Positions 1 to 5,495 of a stretch of 9,010 bases of DNA are shown here, piece after piece (positions within the stretch are counted from its first letter, which is position 1; each line of letters starts with the position of its first letter). Where the stretch lies: positions 1 through 9,010 of the forward strand of contig JAISGW010000172.1 in NCBI GenBank assembly GCA_031262895.1, in the 5' to 3' direction. The DNA comes from Tannerella sp. Lineage in GTDB: Bacteria > Bacteroidota > Bacteroidia > Bacteroidales > Tannerellaceae. The notes beneath the pieces are model-generated. The model was not told the origin of the DNA, did no database searches, and was given only the letters and a program-made list of their open reading frames with translations. A program made the position numbers and the translations under genes.

Positions 1-2440
1 TGGCATACAATTGTACGCCGTTGAAATCGTGATGCCAGTTCAGCGAGAGGTCCCAGCCTCGGGTACGCAGGGCGCCCGCATTGGTATACGGTGCATCAGC
101 GCCCAAGACTTGCGGCAGGGTTTGGCCGGGGGCGAGCATGTCGCTGGTACCGCGCTGGTACCAGTCGAAGGTAGCGTTCAACTCGTTGTTGATGACGCCG
201 AGGTCAAGGCCTATGTCGGTGCTGGTCACCCGTTCCCAGGTAAGCGTGGGAGATACCAGCTTGGGAAGGTTGTAAGCCACGACCTTGTTGCCGCTACCGT
301 CGAGCCAGTAGGTGCTGCCGGTAGTAACCAGCGACATGGTCGGCAGGAACATGTTGTTGCCGACAGCCTGGTTGCCGATTTCGCCCCAGGAGCCGCGTAT
401 CTTCAGGTTGGAGACGATATTCTTCAGCGGGGCGAAGTAATTCTCTTCGCTCATGCGGTAGCCGAGAGAGCCGGAGGGGAAGAAAGCCCAGTGGCTGTCT
501 TTCGGAAAACGGGAAGAGCCGTCGTAACGGCCGTTCAGCTCCAGCAACCAGATGTTGTTGTAATTGTAATTGATACGCCCGAAGTAGCCGGCCACGCCCC
601 AATGCGTGTGCGAGCCGCTGACGGTCTGGTCGCCCGTGGCGAGGGAGAACTCGGGCTTGGTGGGGTCGAGCAGCGTCAGCCGCTGGGCGGAACTGTTCTC
701 GTATTCCCCTTCCTCGGCATTGATGCCGAGCATAAAGTTGAAGGTGTTCTTCTTCAAGAAACTCCAGTTGTAATTGGCATACGCGTTGAAGGCGTAAGAG
801 TTCTCCTGAATGGCGTTACGGTAAACGCGGCTGGAAGTATATACTTCGGTGGGGCCGTTGTTGATATTACCGCCCCAGGAGTTGTAAGCCGTAACGGGGA
901 TATAGGAATATTTGTCGTTGCGGTTGGTAGTATTATAGGTATAGTCGGCATTGAGGGTGAAGTTCTTGAAAGGGGTCAACTTCAGGAAGCCGGTGGCACG
1001 CGTGTAATTGGTGTCGTCGTTCTCGTCGGCGGCCTGCTTGCGGTAAGCGATGTCGTTGCGGAAGTCGTAGCCGTTATAGGTGCCGTAAGGACCGAAGAAG
1101 CTGCCCCAGCGCCACATGTACTGGTAGGTATAGCGGGCAGTGTTCGGCTGGGTCACGTTCTTTTGTGAGAAATTGAAGCGGGCGCCCACCTGCAACCATT
1201 TGTTGACGTCGGTCGTGAGGTTGGCGATGCCGGTGTACTTGTTCAAGTCGCCGGGGTTGAAGGTCATCACGCCTTCTTCGCGGTTATAGCCGAAGGAGAG
1301 GTAGTAGGAAGTCTTTCCCGTGGTGCCTTGCACGGAGATGTTATGCGACTGCGAAGGCTTCCATTTGCGGAACATGATGCCTACTACGTCCCAGTCGGCG
1401 TAGTATTGCCCGACGCCGTTCACGATGTCGAAGTCTTTCCCCTCAACCATCTCGCGGTAGCCGGATTTCTTGTAATTGTGCGCCTTTTCCCAGGCCTCGG
1501 CCTTGGGCAGCATGGCGTCGAGGTCCATGCCGAAAAGCTCGTTGGTGGCCCCCACGCGGGCATTGGCCTGTCCCAGGGCGCGTATCTGCGTCGGCACGTC
1601 GGGATAATTGGGCAAGATGCTGGGCGTATCCCAGCCGAAGTTGCCCGTATAATTGACGCGCACGTGGTCGGTCTTCTTGGCCGCCTTGGTGGTGATGAGG
1701 ATGACGCCGAAGGCCGCCCGCGTACCGTAAATAGAAGTGGAGGCGGCGTCTTTCAATACGGAGATGCTCTGTATGTCCTGGGTGTTAAGGAAGGAGATGT
1801 CGTCCATGGGTACGCCGTCAACAACGATCAGCGGGGCGCTCTTGGCGTCATTGCTCAGGGTGCCGGTGCCGCGTATGGTCAATACCGGCTCGGCACCGAG
1901 GGCTCCCGTTGAATTCAGGACGGTAAGCCCCGGTACAGCGCCCTGCAAGGCTTTGGAGAGGTCGGCCTCCGGACGCGCTTCGAGCGTCTTGCTCACGTCG
2001 ACCGTCGACACGGAGCCGGTCAGGTTAACCCGCTTCTGCGTGCCGTAGCCCACGACAACCACTTCCTGTAGTTGGTCGACGGCTTCCTGCATGACGACGT
2101 GCACCGTCGCGGCCGCTTTTACTTCCTGGGACTTGTATCCCACATAACGAATGATGAGCATGGCGCCTTTCTGTACGCTGAGTTGTGCATGGCCGTTTAT
2201 GTCGGTAATGGTGCCGTTGGAGGCGGTACCCTTTTCCAAAATACTGGCGCCGATGACAGGCTGCCCCTGGTCGTCTACAACGATGAGGCTGCATCTGAAT
2301 GTCTGTTGCGGTAGGCCGGGCAAAGCGCTTTCCGCAGCCTTCTCCGGCGCAGGAATGCTTTCGGCCTTGGCCGGGATTGCGGGCGCACTTGCCAGCAACA
2401 AGGCGGCGAGTAATCCTAAACTACATTGTTTCTTGTGCAT
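1..2440 (-). CDS. SusC/RagA-family TonB-dependent outer-membrane transporter (C-terminus beyond window)
   Basis: This is an outer-membrane beta-barrel protein expected to import a glycan or peptide with a SusD-type lipoprotein, powered by TonB. The reading frame is open from the ATG at 2440 to the left edge (813 codons). The family is usually about 1000-1100 residues, so roughly the last quarter is missing. Residues 1-26 form a signal peptide (MHKKQ, then a Leu/Ala-rich core ending PAKA). Residues about 48-118 are a carboxypeptidase-regulatory-like beta-sandwich (GQPVIGASI, IIRYVGYKSQEV). The plug follows, with the SusC hallmarks VVVVGYGTQKR at about 127-137, PLIVVDGVP at about 203-211 and VLKDAAS..SIYGTRAA at about 228-243. 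The rest is aromatic- and Asn-rich barrel sequence. An exact TAnnTTTG element lies about 50 bp upstream. A susD gene would be expected just past the left edge. The substrate cannot be read from the sequence. The family call is firm. Confidence 0.96.
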   Translation of the reverse strand, partial: MHKKQCSLGLLAALLLASAPAIPAKAESIPAPEKAAESALPGLPQQTFRCSLIVVDDQGQPVIGASILEKGTASNGTITDINGHAQLSVQKGAMLIIRYVGYKSQEVKAAATVHVVMQEAVDQLQEVVVVGYGTQKRVNLTGSVSTVDVSKTLEARPEADLSKALQGAVPGLTVLNSTGALGAEPVLTIRGTGTLSNDAKSAPLIVVDGVPMDDISFLNTQDIQSISVLKDAASTSIYGTRAAFGVILITTKAAKKTDHVRVNYTGNFGWDTPSILPNYPDVPTQIRALGQANARVGATNELFGMDLDAMLPKAEAWEKAHNYKKSGYREMVEGKDFDIVNGVGQYYADWDVVGIMFRKWKPSQSHNISVQGTTGKTSYYLSFGYNREEGVMTFNPGDLNKYTGIANLTTDVNKWLQVGARFNFSQKNVTQPNTARYTYQYMWRWGSFFGPYGTYNGYDFRNDIAYRKQAADENDDTNYTRATGFLKLTPFKNFTLNADYTYNTTNRNDKYSYIPVTAYNSWGGNINNGPTEVYTSSRVYRNAIQENSYAFNAYANYNWSFLKKNTFNFMLGINAEEGEYENSSAQRLTLLDPTKPEFSLATGDQTVSGSHTHWGVAGYFGRINYNYNNIWLLELNGRYDGSSRFPKDSHWAFFPSGSLGYRMSEENYFAPLKNIVSNLKIRGSWGEIGNQAVGNNMFLPTMSLVTTGSTYWLDGSGNKVVAYNLPKLVSPTLTWERVTSTDIGLDLGVINNELNATFDWYQRGTSDMLAPGQTLPQVLGADAPYTNAGALRTRGWDLSLNWHHDFNGVQLYA

Positions 2441-2491
2441 AAAGTTTGTATTTAAAAATGATTTATCGCTTAGCTTGATGAAGTCAGCGCG

Positions 2492-2499
2492 CAAATATA
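2492..2499 (-). promoter_or_regulatory. Bacteroides -7 promoter element for the SusC-like gene
   Basis: On the minus strand TATATTTG matches the Bacteroides -7 consensus TAnnTTTG exactly. It lies 51 bp upstream of the ATG at 2440, which would give a leader of about 45 nt. I see no good TTTG at the -33 position; the best is a weak ACTG about 18 bp upstream, so the promoter may need an activator. This is inferred from consensus only. Confidence 0.55.
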
Positions 2500-2542
2500 A
2501 GGATAATTTAAATGTTACAGTATTATTTTAAATCAATAAGGC

Positions 2543-2598
2543 CATTAGATTATAAGACTATTAGATTTTGAGACCTTGAGACGATGAGACACTAAGAC
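2543..2598. repeat. Degenerate 8-bp tandem repeat, consensus NNTGAGAC / NNTWAGAY
   Basis: Seven consecutive octamers can be read in register: CATTAGAT, TATAAGAC, TATTAGAT, TTTGAGAC, CTTGAGAC, GATGAGAC and ACTAAGAC. The AGAC/AGAT core recurs every 8 bp while the first two or three bases drift. TATTGGAA follows as a decayed unit and an AGAC ends at 2610. No gene overlaps it. Its role is unknown; it could be a simple-sequence relic or a binding array. Confidence 0.7.
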
Positions 2599-2628
2599 TA
2601 TTGGAAAGACATGCGATTTCCCGATAAA

Positions 2629-2964
2629 GCTCCTGAAAAGATTCAGAAGCCTACCTCACGCCTGAGGGAAGCCTCTGAAAAAATTCAGAAGCCTACCTCA
2701 TGCCTGTGGGAAGCCTCTGAAAAAATTCAGAAGCCTACTTCATGACTGGGGGAAGCCTCTGAAAAGATTCAGGAGCCTACTTCATACCTGTGAGAAGCCC
2801 CTGAAAAAATTCAGGAGCCTGCCTCATACCTATGGGTAGCCCCTGAAAAGATTCAGAAGCCTACCCCATGCCTGCGGGAAGGCTCTGAAAAAATTCAGAA
2901 GCCTACTTCATGCCTGTGGGAAGCCCCTGAAAAAATTCAGGAGCCTTATTCAATTATTCAAGAC
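2629..2964. repeat. Eight tandem 42-bp units, each carrying a 9-bp-arm hairpin
   Basis: The core GAAAARATTCAG recurs at exactly 42-bp intervals, with its first G at 2635, 2677, 2719, 2761, 2803, 2845, 2887 and 2929. No indels separate the units; the last decays after about 2953. Each unit is a well-conserved 22-nt hairpin block plus a more variable 20-nt linker (type CTACCTCATGCCTGTGGGAA). Read on the minus strand, the arms are GCTTCTGAA and TTCAGAGGC around a TTTT or TCTT loop. All nine positions pair (with U-G wobbles) in six of eight units; unit 4 (at 2761) and unit 7 (at 2887) have one mismatch each. On the plus strand no unit pairs fully, because the wobbles become C-A mismatches. This suggests a function in minus-strand RNA. 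I cannot assign the array to a named repeat family. Confidence 0.93.
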
Positions 2965-3053
2965 TGACCAAAAGCCTTTTTGAGATAATTTACTCAACTT
3001 TTGCAAGTACTATAAGTGGCATCTCGCTCAAGGACTGTTCCACATCATTGAAC

Positions 3054-4274
3054 TTAGAGGGGAGAGGCGACGACGCGCAGCCCATAGATGCTGGAATAGT
3101 AGGCCGGCGAGCGGGCGCCGCGACTAGCCGAGGCTGCGTCGCCGGAGGCGTCGATCCAACTGCCGCCGCGCAGCACACGGTAAGTCCCGCGCGAAGGACC
3201 CTTAGGGTCGATCTGTGCCGAAGCCGGATACTCTCCGTACCAGTCCGAACACCATTCCCACACGTTGCCGCTCATGTCGTAAAGGCCTAACTCGTTCGGC
3301 TGCTTCTGACCTACGGGATGCGTGCTGTCTCCGCTATTCTTCTTGTACCAACCTACATCGTCCAAGTTGTCGCTGCCACTGTACTTGTAGTCTTTGGATT
3401 GCTGGCCGCCACGAGCCGCATATTCCCATTCCGCCTCCGTCGGAAGCCTGTACGGCTTCCCCGTTACTTCACTCAGGCGCTTGCAAAACTCCCTGGTATC
3501 TTTCCAACTGACATTTTCCACCGGATAATCATCCCCTTTAGGAAAATAAGAAGGGTTATTTCCCATTAGCGCCTTCCATTGCCCCTGGGTAACTTCATAC
3601 TTCCCTATATAGAAACCGCTTAGCGTCACTTTATGAATGGGGCGTTCCTCGTCACTCCCCATCCAAAAGGTGCCGCCCTCCACCCACATCATCTCCGGCT
3701 CGGATGGGTGACGAGGCTCGCGAAGGGGTTGCACTTCCTTTTTTGGCAGTTCGGAAGCCGGTTGCGCATCCGCGACACTGCCCCGTACCCATCCTGGACG
3801 GGGATCATTTTCTTTTGAATAGTCTAAGCTGTTTATTATCTCACCCACTAAATCCGTAGCATCCTTCCAGTAATTAATTTGATGGCCTTTTTTTACTTGT
3901 TTCTTAAAGTCTTCCAGTTTTTTCTGCGCTTCGGGATTACTATCGGTTTTGACTTCCCGCTTAAGTGGTTCATACAAAAACGCACAGACAGACACGCCAT
4001 GCTCAACCGCATATTCGTACTCCAATTGCGTAAAGCTTTTGCCGGTTCCCCTCTTTATGCTTCCATAACGCTCGCGTATAATCAGTACATAATAATCGCT
4101 TTCATTAATCAAGTCTTTGATAATCTCCCACGATCCATCGTTATCAGCAGGGAATTGTTCCATTCCTACCGGAAAATACCCTCCCTCAAGTAAGGCATCC
4201 CGCACCCGCCGGCGTTCTTCTTGCAAATCCTCGTAAGTAGAGCTGACGAACACTTCATACTTTTTATTTTTCAT
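3054..4274 (-). CDS. DUF4062 - FGE/SUMF1-like (C-type lectin fold) fusion protein
   Basis: A 406-residue protein with no signal peptide, so probably cytoplasmic. Residues about 5-100 are a DUF4062 domain: YEVFVSSTYEDLQEER at 6-21, then SDYYVLIIRERYGSI and SFTQLEYEYA. A charged, Pro-rich linker spans about 150-195. Residues about 196-405 are an FGE-sulfatase (SUMF1-type) domain with MVEGGTFWMGS-like entry, YEVTQGQW, PVENVSW, YRLPTEAEWEYAARGG, GLYDMSGNVWEWCSDWYG and RVLRGGSW at 366-373. Only three cysteines are present (97, 264, 342). The catalytic Cys pair expected just after RGGS is absent, so it should not make formylglycine; a ligand-binding lectin-fold role is more likely. DUF4062 occurs on the N-terminus of multidomain signalling or conflict-type proteins, but its activity is not established. 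The ATG at 4274 sits directly before a Lys-rich start and behind a good promoter. The gene is divergent from the ECF sigma operon. Domain calls are firm; function is open. Confidence 0.93.
   Translation of the reverse strand: MKNKKYEVFVSSTYEDLQEERRRVRDALLEGGYFPVGMEQFPADNDGSWEIIKDLINESDYYVLIIRERYGSIKRGTGKSFTQLEYEYAVEHGVSVCAFLYEPLKREVKTDSNPEAQKKLEDFKKQVKKGHQINYWKDATDLVGEIINSLDYSKENDPRPGWVRGSVADAQPASELPKKEVQPLREPRHPSEPEMMWVEGGTFWMGSDEERPIHKVTLSGFYIGKYEVTQGQWKALMGNNPSYFPKGDDYPVENVSWKDTREFCKRLSEVTGKPYRLPTEAEWEYAARGGQQSKDYKYSGSDNLDDVGWYKKNSGDSTHPVGQKQPNELGLYDMSGNVWEWCSDWYGEYPASAQIDPKGPSRGTYRVLRGGSWIDASGDAASASRGARSPAYYSSIYGLRVVASPL
3057..3155 (-). other. Candidate DGR-type variable region at the 3' end of the DUF4062-FGE gene
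   Basis: After RVLRGGSW the tail (residues 374-406) is rich in small and aromatic residues. Positions that are often Asn in template-like FGE sequences carry Ile, Ser, Gly, Asp, Ala, Arg and Tyr. Twelve such codons are all NNY (ATC, TCC, GGC, GAC, AGT, GGC, GCC, CGC, TAC, TAT, TCC, AGC), as expected if AAY codons had been mutated at A. A GC-rich stretch (GGGCTGCGCGTCGTCGCC) then leads to the stop, where a DGR would have its initiation-of-homology site. No template repeat or reverse transcriptase is present here, and ordinary GC3 bias or normal FGE diversity could give the same picture. Confidence 0.35.
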
Positions 4275-4317
4275 TGTCCAGTTATATGTATTTAGAATAG
4301 ATCAACCTATCCACCGA

Positions 4318-4349
4318 CAAAAGTAGAACAAAGCTACAATTATCACAAA
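4318..4349 (-). promoter_or_regulatory. Bacteroides-type promoter for the DUF4062-FGE gene
   Basis: On the minus strand TTTG (4349-4346) is followed after 20 bp by TACTTTTG (4325-4318), an exact match to the TTTG / TAnnTTTG Bacteroides promoter with standard spacing. The start codon at 4274 would have a leader of roughly 35-40 nt. A second exact -7 match, TAGCTTTG at 4336-4329, lies just upstream but lacks a well-spaced -33 element. Confidence 0.65.
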
Positions 4350-4376
4350 TTCGTGCTCTTTCCATCGGCGCCATGC

Positions 4377-4400
4377 AACGGTAAGGGGACGGCTTACGTT
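4377..4400. promoter_or_regulatory. Inverted repeat just upstream of the ECF sigma gene
   Basis: AACGGTAAG and CTTACGTT form an imperfect inverted repeat (one extra G in the left arm) around a 7-nt GGGACGG centre. It ends 12 bp before the ATG at 4413. It could be an operator or a leader hairpin near the ribosome site. A near-consensus -7 element, TACGTTTA (4395-4402), overlaps its right arm. I see no other clear sigma-ABfr-type promoter for the operon, which would fit self-regulation by the ECF factor, but this is inference. Confidence 0.3.
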
Positions 4401-4412
4401 TATTAGATTGTA

Positions 4413-4958
4413 ATGAATACGGAAACGAATCTCATAGCAGCTTGCCGCCGGGGCGACCGGGTCGCGCAATTGACGCTTTACGAAAAGTATGCGCCACGGC
4501 TGTATCCTGCCTGCCTGCGCATCACCGGCAGTGCGGAGGATGCCGAAGAAGCTTTGCAGGATGCTTTTCTGAAGGCTTTCTCCCATCTCCGGACATTCGC
4601 CGGAGCAGAAAACTTCGGGGCCTGGCTGCACAAGATTGCCCTTCGCACGGCCATCGACTACACCCGACGGCAAGAACCTGCATGGGAAAGCCTCGACGAA
4701 AAAGACGACTTCCTTGATGAGAACGGAGGGAGCTTGGCCGAGGAAGAGGGCCTGCATTATGCCGTGGAACAGGTGAAGGCGGCGCTTTCGCTGCTGCCGG
4801 CCGGCTACCGCAGTGTGCTCTCGCTCTATCTCTTCGAGGGCTACGACAGCGAGGAGATTGCTTCCATACTCGGCATACGCGAAGAAAGCGTCCGCTCACA
4901 ATACCTACGGGCCAAACGTCGCCTGATCGTCGAAATGCAAAAGAAGAAAGGAATATGA
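4413..4958 (+). CDS. ECF-type RNA polymerase sigma factor
   Basis: A 181-residue extracytoplasmic-function sigma factor, which directs RNA polymerase to a small regulon after release from an anti-sigma factor. Region 2 covers about residues 20-86 (LYEKYAPRLYPACLRIT, then AEDAEEALQDAFLKAF for core binding and -10 recognition, and GAWLHKIALRTAIDYTRR). An acidic linker follows (SLDEKDDFLDENGG). Region 4 covers about 119-175, with a helix-turn-helix in YDSEEIASILGIREESVRSQ followed by LRAKRRL, which would contact the -35 element. No extra domains are present, and length is normal for the family. The ATG at 4413 follows AT-rich DNA (TATTAGATTGTA). Its stop is 1 nt before the start of the membrane-protein gene, indicating translational coupling. 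It probably controls its own operon. Confidence 0.95.
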   Translation: MNTETNLIAACRRGDRVAQLTLYEKYAPRLYPACLRITGSAEDAEEALQDAFLKAFSHLRTFAGAENFGAWLHKIALRTAIDYTRRQEPAWESLDEKDDFLDENGGSLAEEEGLHYAVEQVKAALSLLPAGYRSVLSLYLFEGYDSEEIASILGIREESVRSQYLRAKRRLIVEMQKKKGI

Positions 4959-4959
4959 T

Positions 4960-5487
4960 ATGGATCAGTTGAAAGCATTTATAAACGCAAACCGGGACGC
5001 CTTCGAAGAGGCGGAACTTCCCCAAGGGCACCTCGGCCGTTTCGAAGAGAAACTGCGAGCCGCCGGAAAGAAGAAACGCATCCGTCGCCTTTGGCTGACA
5101 GGCATTGCCGCCGCCTTCGCCGCCTGCCTGGCGGGATGGCTCTTTCTGCAGCCTGGCGGAAGCAGCTTCGGGAAGCCGGAAAACGCAGGCAATCCGATTG
5201 CCGCCGATATGGTCGGCCTGCAACATTATTACAGCATGCAAATGGCCGACCTGGCCGAACAAATACAAGACCGCTCCGCCAAAGTGGAAAGCCCCTGGGC
5301 AAAGGGGCTGGCCGATGCCTCCCGTCAGGTGCTGCTGGCCAACAGCCTCTTCAACCGCAGCGTGCTGCCCACCCTGCCCTACTCCGACTATAGCCTCCTG
5401 GCCATGCAACAGCAGTACACCAACAGCCTTGAAAGCCTGCATTTCCTGCTCCGGCAATTAGACAAATGGAATCATTCACCTAAATAA
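4960..5487 (+). CDS. Single-pass membrane protein, probable anti-sigma factor
   Basis: A 175-residue protein with a charged N-terminal cytoplasmic stretch (about 1-43; FINANRDAFEEAELPQGHLG, then a KKKRIRR stop-transfer patch). One transmembrane helix spans about 44-63 (LWLTGIAAAFAACLAGWLFL), and a mostly helical C-terminal part of about 110 residues should be periplasmic, inside-positive by charge. It has no Zn-binding HxxxCxxC motif, so it is not a classic ZAS anti-sigma factor, and I see no FecR-type domain. The anti-sigma role rests on position (1 nt after the ECF sigma gene) and topology rather than on a recognised domain. Gln-, Tyr- and Leu-rich helices near residues 85-105 and 145-170 may sense or bind something. 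The next gene starts 8 nt after its stop. Confidence 0.72.
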   Translation: MDQLKAFINANRDAFEEAELPQGHLGRFEEKLRAAGKKKRIRRLWLTGIAAAFAACLAGWLFLQPGGSSFGKPENAGNPIAADMVGLQHYYSMQMADLAEQIQDRSAKVESPWAKGLADASRQVLLANSLFNRSVLPTLPYSDYSLLAMQQQYTNSLESLHFLLRQLDKWNHSPK

Positions 5488-5495
5488 ACAACAAA

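Larger units (their letters stand above)
2441..3053. other. 613-bp intergenic region with two tandem arrays
   Basis: No convincing gene lies between the SusC-like start and the stop of the DUF4062-FGE gene. From left to right it holds the susC-type leader and promoter (2441-2499), AT-rich DNA, the 8-bp array (2543-2598), the 42-bp hairpin array (2629-2964), and about 90 bp of plain sequence before the TAA at 3054-3056. Both flanking genes are on the minus strand, so the arrays lie in the 3' untranslated part of the DUF4062-FGE gene and upstream of the susC-type promoter. I see no clear rho-independent terminator with a U tract. Confidence 0.8.

Noticed and set aside
11..1912. Long plus-strand open frames (385 and 194 codons) opposite the SusC-like gene
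   Set aside because: They are antisense shadows of a gene whose plug and signature motifs are unambiguous on the minus strand; their translations show no domain or normal composition.
2629..2964. CRISPR array
   Set aside because: The 20-nt linkers are themselves related from unit to unit rather than unique spacers, the total unit is only 42 bp with a drifting repeat block, and no cas gene is present.
2976..3000. Terminator for the DUF4062-FGE gene (TTGAG / CTCAA hairpin)
   Set aside because: The stem is only 5 bp with an 8-nt AT loop, and the minus-strand side is followed by A-rich sequence rather than a U tract.
2990..3178. 62-codon minus-strand open frame overlapping the end of the DUF4062-FGE gene
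   Set aside because: It runs in another frame through the FGE tail and a short spacer, with no start signal or recognisable content; the FGE frame ends with the expected family C-terminus.
3054..4274. Catalytic formylglycine-generating enzyme (sulfatase maturation)
   Set aside because: No Cys occurs in the segment after RGGS where the catalytic pair should be, no sulfatase gene is nearby, and the domain is fused to DUF4062.
4522..5457. Minus-strand open frame of 311 codons across the sigma and anti-sigma-like genes
   Set aside because: It opposes two well-supported, tightly packed genes; the translation is low-complexity Arg/Pro/Gly-rich without recognisable motifs.
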